Assembly (NCBI GenBank): GCA_000985875.1 | Contig: CCRI01000003.1 | Location: forward strand, 372,001 to 436,000 | From: Neorhizobium galegae bv. officinalis | Lineage (GTDB): Bacteria > Pseudomonadota > Alphaproteobacteria > Rhizobiales > Rhizobiaceae | Reading direction: 5' to 3' | DNA: 64,000 nt | In this document: positions 9,719 through 17,902 of the stretch, in pieces | Layout: each line of letters opens with the position of its first letter | Numbering within the stretch: the first letter of the stretch is position 1 | Notes under the pieces: model-generated | Told to the model about the DNA's origin: nothing | The model's input: the letters and a program-made list of their open reading frames with translations, nothing else | Databases searched by the model: none | Translations under genes and position numbers: made by a program

Positions 9719-10659
9719 AGAGGCATCCTTGCTTCAAGTCGTTTTGCAGCCGTCAGCCGGGCGAGGGCGGCGGATGCCGTTCGAACCTTGTCCGGGTCCG
9801 AGCGGCTTGTCAGTATGATAGGGACGCGGGCGCCAAGAACCAGCCCGGCGGCATCCGCACCGGCGAAATAAATAAGTTGCTTGGCCAGCATGTTGCCGGC
9901 TTCGAGATCGGGAACCAGCAGGATATCCGCCTGGCCGGCGACCGGGGAGGCGATACATTTCGCCTGTGCAGCCTCGATGCTGATCGCATTGTCGAAGGCG
10001 AGGGGACCGTCGACGATGGCGCCCTCGATCTGTCCGCGCGCCGCCATGACGGTGAGCGCGGCGGCGTCCAGCGTCGAGGGCATCTTGCTGTTGACGGTCT
10101 CGACGGCGGCGAGCACCGCCACGAGCGGCCTTTCGACGCCGAGAAGATGCATCAGGTCGACGGCATTCTGGCAGATATCGCGTTTCTGATCGAGGTCCGG
10201 CTGGATGTTGATCGCGGCATCGGTGACGATCAGCAGCTTGTCATAGGCGGGGATGTCCATGACATAGACGTGGCTCATGCGGCGTGCGGTCTTCAGTCTC
10301 GATCCCGGCGCGATCACCGCCGAAAGCAGTTCGTCGCTGTGCAGGCTGCCTTTCATCAGGGCGGCAACCCTTCCGGTGGAGGCCAATTCGACGCTACGCT
10401 CGGCGGCCGCATGGCTGTGTTCGACCGGTTCGATGTCGATATCGGCAAGCGACAGTTCGGCGGCGTCCGCGATCGCCCTGATCTTGTGTTCGGGCCCGAC
10501 AAGGAGCGGATCGAGCAGGCCCTGTTCCTTGAGTTCCACGGCGGAACGCAGGGTTTCCGTCGAGCACGGATGGACGACCGCCGTTCGCATGGCGGGCAGC
10601 GAAATCGCCTGGCGGATGATGGCCTCGTAACGGCCGTGATGTCTGAGTGTCATCTCCAC
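9715..10659 (-). CDS. pta: Phosphate acetyltransferase (PTA_PTB family)
   Basis: About 314 residues, the short phosphate acetyl/butyryltransferase form without the N-terminal regulatory domain of E. coli Pta. Recognisable parts are ALMKGSLHSDELL, the SHVYVMD segment, DAAINIQPDL and GPLAFDNAIS. It interconverts acetyl-CoA plus phosphate with acetyl-phosphate plus CoA. The start is uncertain: GTG at 10659 lies about seven bases after GAGGAAAGG, and an ATG lies two codons later at 10653. It overlaps ackA by ATGA. A near-consensus FixK/FNR box lies upstream in the gap shared with the divergent pyruvate kinase-like gene. Butyryl-CoA specificity cannot be ruled out. Confidence 0.87.
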   Translation of the reverse strand: MEMTLRHHGRYEAIIRQAISLPAMRTAVVHPCSTETLRSAVELKEQGLLDPLLVGPEHKIRAIADAAELSLADIDIEPVEHSHAAAERSVELASTGRVAALMKGSLHSDELLSAVIAPGSRLKTARRMSHVYVMDIPAYDKLLIVTDAAINIQPDLDQKRDICQNAVDLMHLLGVERPLVAVLAAVETVNSKMPSTLDAAALTVMAARGQIEGAIVDGPLAFDNAISIEAAQAKCIASPVAGQADILLVPDLEAGNMLAKQLIYFAGADAAGLVLGARVPIILTSRSDPDKVRTASAALARLTAAKRLEARMPL

Positions 10660-10722
10660 GGAATGCCTTTCCTCGTCGTGCCGGGTTGGCATCGCTTTTG
10701 GACCACAGCCGAAGGTGTCGCC

Positions 10723-10736
10723 TTGACACAACGCAA
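10723..10736. promoter_or_regulatory. Near-consensus FixK/FNR box between pta and pyk-like gene
   Basis: TTGACACAACGCAA matches TTGA-N6-TCAA with one mismatch. Read on the minus strand it is TTGCG-N4-GTCAA, the same variant seen before the CBS gene at 24662. Its centre is about 70 bases from both divergent starts. No convincing -10 was found at the spacing expected for a class II site, so confidence is modest. Confidence 0.4.
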
Positions 10737-10807
10737 TGCCCTGCAGGTCGTCATCAAGCATTCGTCTTTAGGGGAGAGGTTGAGGAAACGGCACATGGAG
10801 ACACACG

Positions 10808-12322
10808 ATGCTGAAGTCAGCCGAGAACGCCACCGAGATCGATACTGGATTGGCCGATCTTTTCGAAGCGCTGCTTGCCTTGCGGCGAGAGATCGCCGCG
10901 CAGGCGGAGCCAAACCTCCACGCATTGACCGGCGGCGCTCTTCTGGCGAACGAACATCGGACTGCGCTTGAAAACCTCTGCCATTATCTCTCGCTCAGGC
11001 AGCGCGACCTTAGGCCATTGCAGCGCCGGCTGATGTGGCGAGGGCTCTCGTCGCTTGGGAGGCTCGAAAGCCGAGTCTTGCCGACGATCGATGCTGTTTT
11101 GGCGTCGCTGGCAATCACTCAGGGAATCGCGCCGCCGTTTGCGCCGCCGTCGGAGGACGAATTTTTCCGGGGGGAGGCGATGCTGACGACATCGACCGAC
11201 GATCTGTTCGGCTCGCCGCCGGCCCATCGCCGCGGCCGCATCATGGTGACCTTGCCGGGCGAGGCGGCGGACCAGCCGGATTTCATCCTCGATCTTGCGA
11301 GGCGCGGCATGGATATCGCCCGCATCAACTGCGCCCATGACGACGACAAGGCCTGGGCGGCGATGGCGGGACATGTCCGGGCCGCCGGCGAAACTCTCGG
11401 CCGGCGGCTGACGGTGCTGATGGACATAGCCGGGCCGAAGATCCGCACCGAGAAGACGGCCGGCGACAAGAAGGCGAAACTGCAGACGGGCGATCGCCTG
11501 CGTCTTGTGGCCTCGGGCGAGCCCTATCTGACAGATGACGTGCCGTTCTGCTCCGCCGTTTCGCTGCCCGAGATCGTCACCCGGATCGCCGTCGGCAACC
11601 GCATCCGTTACGACGACGGCAAGCTGGAAGGTGTGATCGAGAGCGTTTCCGAAGGCGAGGCGATCGTGCGCGTCACCCACACCAAGACCGGCGGCGCCAA
11701 GCTGAAGCCGGAAAAGGGCTTGAACCTGCCCGATACCGCCCTTGGTCTTTCGCCGCTGACGGCCAAGGACCATTCCGATCTCGCGACGATCATCGTCAAT
11801 GCCGATATGCTCGGGTATTCCTTCGTCAGCCTGCCGGACGATATCGACCTTCTCGAAGATGCACTCGCCACTTTTCCGCCGCGTAAGCATCCGCTCGGCC
11901 TGATTGCCAAGATCGAGCAACCGCAGGCGGTCACCAACCTGCCGGCGCTGATCGCGCGGGCGCGCTGCCGCAACCGGCCGTTCGGCGTGATGATCGCCCG
12001 CGGCGACCTTGCCGCCGAGATCGGTTTCGAACGCGTCGCGGAAATGCAGGAGGAGATTCTGTGGATCTGCGAGGCGGCGGCCGTGCCGACCGTCTGGGCG
12101 ACGCAGGTTCTGGAAGACCTCGTCAAGGACGGGTTGCCGTCACGCGGCGAGATGACCGACGCGGCGATGGCTGCCCGGGCGGAATGCGTGATGCTGAACA
12201 AGGGCCCGGCAGTCGGCGAGGCCGTGACGCTTCTCGACAGCCTGCTTGCTCGGATGGACGGCCACATCTTCAAGAAAACGCCGACGCTGCGGGCGTTGAA
12301 ATCGTGGCCGGGCACAGCCTAA
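10808..12322 (+). CDS. Pyruvate kinase-like protein with N-terminal extension and no allosteric C-domain
   Basis: 504 residues. Residues 1 to about 140 are a helical extension without clear similarity. From about 140 on a pyruvate kinase barrel is visible: ARINCAHD, LMDIAGPKIRTEK, the inserted B domain, EKGLNLPD, IAKIEQPQAVTNL with the catalytic lysine, MIARGDLAAEIGFE, and ATQVLEDLVKDGLPSRGE. The protein stops soon after VMLNKGPAVGEAV, where ordinary pyruvate kinases continue into the allosteric domain. It may make pyruvate and ATP from phosphoenolpyruvate without effector control. It is divergent from pta-ackA-xfp. A canonical pyk elsewhere in the genome is likely. Confidence 0.78.
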   Translation: MLKSAENATEIDTGLADLFEALLALRREIAAQAEPNLHALTGGALLANEHRTALENLCHYLSLRQRDLRPLQRRLMWRGLSSLGRLESRVLPTIDAVLASLAITQGIAPPFAPPSEDEFFRGEAMLTTSTDDLFGSPPAHRRGRIMVTLPGEAADQPDFILDLARRGMDIARINCAHDDDKAWAAMAGHVRAAGETLGRRLTVLMDIAGPKIRTEKTAGDKKAKLQTGDRLRLVASGEPYLTDDVPFCSAVSLPEIVTRIAVGNRIRYDDGKLEGVIESVSEGEAIVRVTHTKTGGAKLKPEKGLNLPDTALGLSPLTAKDHSDLATIIVNADMLGYSFVSLPDDIDLLEDALATFPPRKHPLGLIAKIEQPQAVTNLPALIARARCRNRPFGVMIARGDLAAEIGFERVAEMQEEILWICEAAAVPTVWATQVLEDLVKDGLPSRGEMTDAAMAARAECVMLNKGPAVGEAVTLLDSLLARMDGHIFKKTPTLRALKSWPGTA

Positions 12323-12348
12323 GGCGCAACTGTCGTCGTGCTCGCCCG

Positions 12349-12362
12349 TTGACCGATATCAA
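12349..12362 (+). promoter_or_regulatory. Exact FixK/FNR-type box before the phosphotransferase/ATPase fusion
   Basis: TTGACCGATATCAA is a full match to TTGA-N6-TCAA. It lies in the 102-base gap between the pyruvate kinase-like stop and the fusion-gene start, centred about 69 bases before the ATG. This suggests the fusion gene has its own oxygen-responsive promoter; the -10 region is not obvious. Confidence 0.6.
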
Positions 12363-12424
12363 GGTCCGGGAGGCCGGCGAATGGCCTCTTGGTCGAAAGA
12401 GGCGGACGAGCAGGGAGACGGGAC

Positions 12425-13939
12425 ATGGTGACTGAGGATCAAGGCGGTACGATCGCCTTCCTGGCGAGCCCGGCGTCTTACGGGCTCGCCGGTCCGGTCG
12501 AACGGATGGAGACGCATATCTCCATGATCTTCCTCGTCGGCGACCGGGTCTACAAGCTCAAGAAGGCGCTGAAGCTGCCCTATGTCGACTTTTCGACGGC
12601 CGCGATCCGCGAGGATGCCTGCCGCAAGGAGGTCGCGCTGAACAGCGAGACCGCCCCTGGTCTCTATGTCGGCGTGCGGCGGATCACCCGCTCCGACGCC
12701 GGCGCCCTCGAATTCGACGGCGACGGACCGCTCGTCGATGCCGTCGTCGAGATGAGCCGGTTCGAGCAGGGCCAGCTCTTTGACCGCATGGCGGTCGCGG
12801 GTCGGCTGACGCCGGACCTGATGACGCAGACGGCCCGGATGATCGCATTTTATCATCGCCGGGCGCCCGTGGTCTCCAAGGGAGGCGGGGCGGCCAATAT
12901 CGCGTCCGTCCTCGACATCAACGACGCCGGATTTGCGACCAGCCATGTCTTCGGCGCGGCGGAGTTGGCCAAGCTCAGCGGGGCCTTCCGGTCCCGGCTC
13001 ATGCTGCATAGCGAGCTTCTTGACCGGCGGGCGCTGGCGGGCAGGGTCCGCCGTTGCCATGGCGATCTTCATTTGCGCAACATCTGCCTGCTGGGCGGCA
13101 AGCCATGCCTGTTCGACTGCATCGAGTTCAATCTCGGGATCGCCACCGTCGATGTCCTCTACGACCTCACCTTCCTGCTGATGGATCTCTGGCATCGCGG
13201 TTTTCCTGACCTCGCCAATCTGGTGATGAACCGGTATTTCGATGAAGCCGACGACGAGGACGGGTTCTGCCTCCTGCCGTTCCTGATGGCGATCAGGGCG
13301 GCGGTCCGCGCCCATGTGACGGCGACGCAGGCCGAAGAGCCCGGTCAGGACGCCGTCAGGCTGGCGCAGGAGGCAAGGTCCTATTTCGATCTCGCCCATG
13401 CTCTCCTGAGCGAAACGCCGCCGCGCCTCATCGCGATCGGCGGCCTCAGCGGTTCCGGCAAGACCACGGTCGCGGACCATCTGGCGGCGGAGGTCGGTGC
13501 GCCTCCGGGCGCCAGGATCGTTGAGAGCGACCGAATCCGCAAAGCCCTGCATGGTGTTTCGGCCGAGACGAGGCTTCCGGTTTCCGCCTATCAGCCCGAC
13601 GTTTCGGAAAAGGTCTATCGCGAGATGGCGAGGCATGCGGAGCTGATCCTTGCCCAGGGCGGATCGGTCGTCGCCGATGCCGTCTTCGACGGCCCGGTCA
13701 ACCGGCGCCTTATCGAGGATGCTGCCGCGAGGGCCGGGGCAGGCTTCCGGGGCATCTGGCTCGAGGCTGATCCTCAACTGCTCTGGCAGCGGGTTCGCGA
13801 GCGGGCGCCAGGCCCCTCGGATGCCACCACCGACGTGCTCTCCGGCCAACTGGCCCGCAAACCCGCCGATATAACCTGGCGGAAAATCGATGCATCGAAG
13901 ACGCCCGATATGATTGCCGCCGCCATCCTGCAGGGCTGA
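12425..13939 (+). CDS. Aminoglycoside-phosphotransferase-like / P-loop ATPase fusion protein
   Basis: 504 residues from the ATG at 12425, preceded by GGGAGACGGGAC. The first about 330 residues resemble a kinase-like phosphotransferase fold: VYKLKKALKLPYVDF for the nucleotide-binding lysine region, then RRCHGDLHLRNICL and FDCIEFN as catalytic and metal-binding segments. The last part begins with a Walker A, GGLSGSGKTT (about 340), followed by ESDRIRK, like a small-molecule or zeta-toxin-type kinase. Such fusions are common in soil bacteria; a member in Mycobacterium tuberculosis (Rv2004c) is in the DosR hypoxia regulon. The substrate is unknown and antibiotic resistance should not be assumed. 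An exact FixK/FNR box precedes it. Confidence 0.78.
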   Translation: MVTEDQGGTIAFLASPASYGLAGPVERMETHISMIFLVGDRVYKLKKALKLPYVDFSTAAIREDACRKEVALNSETAPGLYVGVRRITRSDAGALEFDGDGPLVDAVVEMSRFEQGQLFDRMAVAGRLTPDLMTQTARMIAFYHRRAPVVSKGGGAANIASVLDINDAGFATSHVFGAAELAKLSGAFRSRLMLHSELLDRRALAGRVRRCHGDLHLRNICLLGGKPCLFDCIEFNLGIATVDVLYDLTFLLMDLWHRGFPDLANLVMNRYFDEADDEDGFCLLPFLMAIRAAVRAHVTATQAEEPGQDAVRLAQEARSYFDLAHALLSETPPRLIAIGGLSGSGKTTVADHLAAEVGAPPGARIVESDRIRKALHGVSAETRLPVSAYQPDVSEKVYREMARHAELILAQGGSVVADAVFDGPVNRRLIEDAAARAGAGFRGIWLEADPQLLWQRVRERAPGPSDATTDVLSGQLARKPADITWRKIDASKTPDMIAAAILQG

Positions 13940-13980
13940 GAACCCGATGGTCTTCCTTGACCCGTTGCAAGCGACGACAG

Positions 13981-14003
13981 ATGGGCTTCGGCCCGAAGCC
14001 CAT
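13981..14003 (+). terminator. Hairpin after the fusion gene
   Basis: ATGGGCTTC-GGCCC-GAAGCCCAT, a perfect 9-bp stem, 41 bases after the stop. There is no T run, so it may be a weak terminator. It abuts the FixK/FNR box of the next gene. Confidence 0.4.
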
Positions 14004-14043
14004 TGACGCGCGTCAATGTCACAGGCGGTGACTGCGCTAAAAT
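14003..14043 (+). promoter_or_regulatory. FixK/FNR-dependent class II promoter
   Basis: The exact palindrome TTGACGCGCGTCAA (14003-14016) is centred at 14009.5, and a -10-like TAAAAT lies at 14038-14043. A start site near 14050 would place the box at about -41, the class II activation geometry of FNR/FixK. It drives the 14103 gene. This is the best-arranged of the boxes in the window, with that at 27450. Confidence 0.7.
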
Positions 14044-14102
14044 GTGAGGTCTTAGGGAGCCGGCCCGATGTGACTTCACGGGCCTACTGGCGGAGAGAAG
14101 AT

Positions 14103-14555
14103 ATGGAGATGGAGGATTACGACGTGGGTGTCTTGAACGCGGCGGATGTCTACCGCGCGTTCGCGGTCGTGCAGCTCGTGATGTCAGACCTGGATCTGCA
14201 GACATGGAGACGGCTGACCGCCTCGGCCTCGCTGCGTCGCGACTGGCTGGCCGTTACCGACGCGAAAGGGTACATCCGCGGCCTTTGCCACGTCTTTGCA
14301 CGCGAACATCCGGTTTACGGGCGCCAGCTCGAAATACCGGTTTTTACATCCGTTGGCCTCGTCGATGACCAAGGTGTCGCGAAACGTCTTTTCGAATTCG
14401 CCAAACTGCGCGCAAAACTGGACGGGTGCGAAAAGGTCCATTTCTGGTCCTCCGCATCAAAGGATTGTTATAGTCTTGATATGCTCCGGGAAGCAGGCCC
14501 TTGGGACGATGGATTGATCTACGATCTGGGCACCGACCGCGGCACCGTTCACTGA
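14103..14555 (+). CDS. Hypothetical protein, probably FixK/FNR-regulated (weakly GNAT-like)
   Basis: 150 residues from the ATG at 14103 (GGAGAGAAGAT before it); an in-frame ATG at 14016 falls within the regulator box and is less likely. No family is recognised with confidence. The layout LAVTDAKGYIRGLCHVFARE...LEIPVFTSVGLVDDQGVAKRLFEFAK, strands followed by a helix, weakly resembles an acetyltransferase fold, but the usual acetyl-CoA loop is not convincing. The strong upstream box suggests expression at low oxygen. Confidence 0.7.
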   Translation: MEMEDYDVGVLNAADVYRAFAVVQLVMSDLDLQTWRRLTASASLRRDWLAVTDAKGYIRGLCHVFAREHPVYGRQLEIPVFTSVGLVDDQGVAKRLFEFAKLRAKLDGCEKVHFWSSASKDCYSLDMLREAGPWDDGLIYDLGTDRGTVH

Positions 14556-14594
14556 CGGGGAAGGGTGCCATAGGCGCCTTCGGCCCAACTCCGA

Positions 14595-14858
14595 TCAGCC
14601 GAGGTCGGCCGCCGTCAGCGTATAGGTAGTGCCCCGATTGGGGCGATAGGCCTTCATTGCCGCGTCCTGGATACTGGATCTGGCCGCATCGAAAGCCCTC
14701 AAGTAATCGGCCTCGGACATGCCCGTCGCAGTGTTTTGGGCGAGTGCCTTGGCTTCCACGAAAAACCTGACCTCGAACATGCCGTCATAGCCCAGGAAAC
14801 GAACGACCTTGCGCGCTTCGTCGAAACTGCGGCTTCTATTCGGAAATATCAGGGTCAT
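14595..14858 (-). CDS. DUF1488 family small protein
   Basis: 87 residues. The N-terminal MTLIFPNRSRSFDEARK.V.FLGYDG and the following FFVEAKAL match the DUF1488 pattern common in rhizobia (proline, aromatic and RSFD/GYD positions). No biochemical function is known for the family. It is the downstream neighbour of a small membrane-protein gene on the same strand and convergent with the 14103 gene. Confidence 0.8.
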   Translation of the reverse strand: MTLIFPNRSRSFDEARKVVRFLGYDGMFEVRFFVEAKALAQNTATGMSEADYLRAFDAARSSIQDAAMKAYRPNRGTTYTLTAADLG

Positions 14859-14935
14859 GATTGTTTCAGTTCAAGATGGAAGGCAATTTCCGTTGGAAAC
14901 GGCATTCCGGGTTTCTGTTGATGCGTTTTCTGGTG

Positions 14936-15079
14936 TCAGAACAGATCGCGAAGCAGGATGTACAGAATGAATGCCATCGATATCCCTGGCACGGCCATGC
15001 GCAACAGGCCGACGTAGCCTGCCCGATGTAATTGCGGGCCTGTTTGGGAAGAAGGTTGCATTCGCCTGACGGAAGACAT
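14936..15079 (-). CDS. Small single-pass membrane protein (47 aa), shared-leader gene A
   Basis: Short frame MSSVRRMQPSS..., ending in one hydrophobic stretch (AVPGISMAFILYILLRDLF) that could span the membrane. GAGGAGG lies six bases before the ATG. It shares its untranslated leader and first codons (MSS) with two other small genes at 20688 and 21558. No homologue is recognised. The ribosome-binding site and shared leader are the main evidence that it is real. Confidence 0.6.
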   Translation of the reverse strand: MSSVRRMQPSSQTGPQLHRAGYVGLLRMAVPGISMAFILYILLRDLF

Positions 15080-15106
15080 GTCGTCCTCCTCGTTGGGGCC
15101 AGGGCT
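15077..15106 (-). promoter_or_regulatory. Shared leader element, copy A
   Basis: On the minus strand: GCCCTGGCCCCAA, then CGAGGAGGACGAC and ATGTCTTCCG. The same order (GCCCTRGCCCCRA, purine-rich ribosome site, ATGTCTTC) occurs at 20657-20695 (plus) and 21551-21586 (minus). It probably marks a common ancestry or common post-transcriptional control. Confidence 0.55.
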
Positions 15107-15276
15107 CCCGCCCTTGATCGCAGCGCCCGTTCTGAATCTGCTACCTACCCTAAATATGGGTCGAATGCGGACAAATACAAGGGGAAGTCTCTCCGCTCCT
15201 TACGAGTTGAGAGATCCGGCGCAGCCGTATTTCAAGCGATCCGGCTGCCCGCTATCGGGTGGCGTAGCGTGGTAGG

Positions 15277-15624
15277 CTACTTGTTCTTCAGAAGCCACAT
15301 CTTGCCGGCCATGGTGATCCCGTGTGCGGATTCTTCCGCCGAGACGTCCTCGTTGAGGATGCGCAGAAGGCCGTATTCCCGCAGTTCATTCAAGGTCGTG
15401 GTCGTCAGGAACTTGATTTTCTGGGGCCGTTCCTTGAACCGGTCGTTCCGCGCATAGGTCACGGCCGCATTCAGATGGGTCCATTTCTTGGCTTCCTGCG
15501 GAAACAGGTCACCGTCCTTGGCGAGCTTCAGGCCCCTGATCTGGGTCGGCGTCAGCTCGACGGTCAACGCGTGCGCAGCAGGCGTCGGGGTGGCGGCTGT
15601 TTTGGTGTTCTCGGTCGTGGTCAA
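15277..15624 (-). CDS. Hypothetical protein, TTG start
   Basis: About 115 residues, rich in Thr/Ala at the N-terminus, then a compact part ELTPTQIRGLKLAKDGDLF...EYGLLRI...HGITMAGKMWLLKN that looks like a small winged-helix-type fold, though no family is recognised. The TTG at 15624 is preferred because AAGGA lies seven bases upstream, the same CAAGGAC-N3-ACATTGA arrangement as the DUF6481 gene at 17212. An ATG at 15663 is the alternative but has no good ribosome site. Confidence 0.6.
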   Translation of the reverse strand: MTTTENTKTAATPTPAAHALTVELTPTQIRGLKLAKDGDLFPQEAKKWTHLNAAVTYARNDRFKERPQKIKFLTTTTLNELREYGLLRILNEDVSAEESAHGITMAGKMWLLKNK

Positions 15625-15704
15625 TGTTCGGTCCTTGATGGGTACGGAGGTAGTCTTGTGCATTCGGTGGCAGGCGGCGGTCCCGGCCTGGCAGGTTGCA
15701 TCGG

Positions 15705-16745
15705 TTAAGAAGGCCTTGTCGCCTTGGCAGCATCGCGAAACGACAGGAGCCTTTGGCTCTTTTCGTCCCAGAGTACGAGTTTGACGCATTGGATGCTTTG
15801 CCAAAGCGTTATGCGGCCGATGCCGGCAAGCTCGGGGTGATCGCGCAGCACCTCGGGCAACCGGTAATAGGGGATCCGGCTCGACAGGTGATGGACGTGG
15901 TGGATGCCGATATTGCCGGTCAGCCAGCGCAGTGCCAGCGGCAGATCGTAGTGGGACGCGCCGTGAAGGGCGGCCTCCGGAAACTGCCATTCCTCGGTCT
16001 TCGACCAATGGGTTTCCTCGAACTGATGCTGGACATAGAAGAGCCACACGCCGGCGGCCCCTGCGATCAGCACGATCGGCAGATGGACCAGCAGGAAGGG
16101 CACGAGCCCGATCGCCCATATCATCAGGGCGGCCAGAACGGCGACCGCGAGATTGGTCGCCATCGTCGAAATCCAGGGTAGGGAGCCCGATTTCATCATT
16201 CCGAACGGCAGGCGCTGCTTGAAGAGGAAAAGCCAGGCGGGTCCGATGCCGAACATCACCAGCGGGTGGCGATAAAGCCGGTAGGCGAGCCGGCGCGACC
16301 AGGGCAGGGACTGGTATTCGTCGATCGTCAGCGTCGTGATGTCTCCGATGCCGCGCTCGTCGAGATTGCCGGCCGAGGCGTGATGGGCGGCATGCGCCCG
16401 GCGCCAGTAGTCATAGGGCGTCAGGGTCAGCACCCCGAGCACTCGTCCGGTCCAGTTGTCGAGGCGCCGGCGCGCGAAGAACGAGCCGTGGCCGCAGTCG
16501 TGCTGGATCATGAACAACCGCAGCAGGAATGCCGCGGCCGGAAGGACGAGGATCAGCCCGATCGGGTAACCCAGGAAAACGGAAACATAGGCTGCGGCCC
16601 AAAAGGCTGCAAACGGCAGTACCGTGACCAGCAGCTCGAAAGTGCTGCGTCCGAAACGCGGCTGCCGGTATTTCGAAAGAATCTTGAGCCAGGCGCCGAT
16701 ATCGTCTTCGGCACCGGGCGCAATCGCATGGGCTGTGGCGTTCAT
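15705..16745 (-). CDS. Membrane fatty-acid (acyl-lipid) desaturase
   Basis: 346 residues with four to six membrane helices and the three histidine boxes of the di-iron desaturases: HDCGHGS (about 83), HAAHH (about 120) and HHVHH (about 275). It should introduce a double bond into membrane-lipid acyl chains using O2 and an electron donor. Neighbouring cold-shock and small stress genes fit a role in membrane fluidity, but regiospecificity cannot be read. No FixK-type box was found upstream. Confidence 0.88.
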   Translation of the reverse strand: MNATAHAIAPGAEDDIGAWLKILSKYRQPRFGRSTFELLVTVLPFAAFWAAAYVSVFLGYPIGLILVLPAAAFLLRLFMIQHDCGHGSFFARRRLDNWTGRVLGVLTLTPYDYWRRAHAAHHASAGNLDERGIGDITTLTIDEYQSLPWSRRLAYRLYRHPLVMFGIGPAWLFLFKQRLPFGMMKSGSLPWISTMATNLAVAVLAALMIWAIGLVPFLLVHLPIVLIAGAAGVWLFYVQHQFEETHWSKTEEWQFPEAALHGASHYDLPLALRWLTGNIGIHHVHHLSSRIPYYRLPEVLRDHPELAGIGRITLWQSIQCVKLVLWDEKSQRLLSFRDAAKATRPS

Positions 16746-16831
16746 GGAAATCGATCCACCTTTTTTGCCTCGGCATGCGGCGCGCCCGAAGCGGGATGTG
16801 CCTGCACGTCCTCAGGCACATGCCTCAAATA

Positions 16832-17212
16832 TCAGCCCTGACGGGCCTTGCGTGCAGCGTAACGACGATCGCGCTCCGCCTTGCGGGCGGCTTCATCGGC
16901 GATGACCCGGGCAACCCGGTCGTTGGTTTCCGCTTGCCGGGCCTCAGCCTCGGCCTTTTCGTCGGCTTCCGCAGCGGCGGCCAATGCGGCCGCTTCCTGG
17001 AGCTGGCGCTCGTTCTCGGCAGCCTTCTGGGCCTCGCGCTCGGCGCGGCGGGCTTCCCTCGCGGCCGCAATGGCCTCGCGCTCGGCGCGACGTTCCTGCA
17101 TGGCGGGATCTGTCGGCTTAGGGGCGGTCGCAAACTTTGCCAAAAGCTCGCGCTTAGCATCCGCTGCGGTTTTGCGGCGCTCGGCAAAGCTGTTGTCGTT
17201 CGGGTGTCTCAA
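16832..17212 (-). CDS. DUF6481 family coiled-coil protein
   Basis: 126 residues, almost wholly Ala/Glu/Arg-rich and predicted helical (AEREAIAAAREARRAEREAQ). The start MRHPNDNSFAERRKTAADAKRELL is typical of DUF6481, proteins often found beside cspA in rhizobia. The TTG start has AAGGA seven bases upstream. The highly charged helix suggests RNA or protein binding, but the function is unknown. It is downstream of cspA with a terminator between them, and its leader carries a tandem 15-bp duplication. Confidence 0.78.
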   Translation of the reverse strand: MRHPNDNSFAERRKTAADAKRELLAKFATAPKPTDPAMQERRAEREAIAAAREARRAEREAQKAAENERQLQEAAALAAAAEADEKAEAEARQAETNDRVARVIADEAARKAERDRRYAARKARQG

Positions 17213-17221
17213 TGTATCGTC

Positions 17222-17251
17222 CTTGTCAGATTTGAACTTGTCAGATTTGAA
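17222..17251 (-). repeat. Tandem 15-bp duplication in the DUF6481 leader
   Basis: CTTGTCAGATTTGAA occurs twice head to tail, 10 bases upstream of the TTG start. The proximal copy overlaps the ribosome-binding AAGGA region. Copy-number change here could alter translation. Confidence 0.85.
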
Positions 17252-17325
17252 ATCTTGCGGTCGAGGCGAATATCGCGCCTACCGGGAGGTCATGCAGATA
17301 TTCGCGTCAGCCGGATGCCTCAACG

Positions 17326-17353
17326 GAAAAAGGCCAGACATACGCCTGGCCTT
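17326..17353 (-). terminator. Terminator between cspA and the DUF6481 gene
   Basis: On the minus strand AAGGCCAG-N8-CTGGCCTT followed by TTTCC, giving a run of five T. It lies 55 bases after the cspA stop. Partial read-through could still feed the DUF6481 gene. Confidence 0.7.
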
Positions 17354-17407
17354 CACATACCTTTTGCCGCCATGCCAGTACGTCCGTGGTCATGGGAGGC
17401 TAAAGTT

Positions 17408-17617
17408 TTAGGCAGCCTGGAGCTGGCCTGCGGACATCTTGCCCGACTTGCGGTCACGCTCGAGTTCAAAGCCAAGCTTCTGGCCTTCAACGATCGAGCT
17501 CATGCCAGCGCGTTCGACGGCAGAAATGTGAACGAAGACGTCGGCGCTGCCGTCGTCAGGCTGAATGAAGCCGAAGCCCTTGGTGGCATTGAACCATTTA
17601 ACTGTGCCAGTGGCCAT
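17408..17617 (-). CDS. cspA: Cold shock protein CspA-like
   Basis: 69 residues, the normal length. RNP-1 (KGFGFIQ) and RNP-2 (DVFVHIS) RNA-binding motifs are intact. The start [18 protein letters not shown] is standard, with AAAGGG before it. It acts as a nucleic-acid chaperone that melts RNA structure. The roughly 150-base AU-rich leader is typical of cold-shock genes. A second copy is at 21853. Confidence 0.95.
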   Translation of the reverse strand: MATGTVKWFNATKGFGFIQPDDGSADVFVHISAVERAGMSSIVEGQKLGFELERDRKSGKMSAGQLQAA

Positions 17618-17902
17618 AACGAACCCTTTCATAGCAACATTGATAAACCGCCGGGCGGCGCACGGCGGGTGTTTCGACTTTTGAGAGGGAAAGTTCGTCA
17701 AGAAGCGCAAAGCGCAGCAAAAACAAAGATCGGCAAACAAAGTATCGAGGCTCTTTACCTATCGTATCAGGATTGAAGTGTCAACTTCTTGTTTTGAAAT
17801 TTGCGAAATACGCAACCAGGAGTAGATTTTCTGGCGGGCAAACGAATATCAGCGGTACCCGCATCAAGGTCTCTCATCTCGGCGGGCCGGCAGCCTGAAG
17901 AT

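Noticed and set aside
12425..13939. Calling the fusion protein an antibiotic-resistance aminoglycoside kinase
   Set aside because: Only the fold is shared. The fused P-loop domain and oxygen-type promoter point to a housekeeping or stress role.
14861..14874. TTGTTTCAGTTCAA as a further FixK/FNR box
   Set aside because: One mismatch and only two bases from the DUF1488 start, too close to act as a promoter site.
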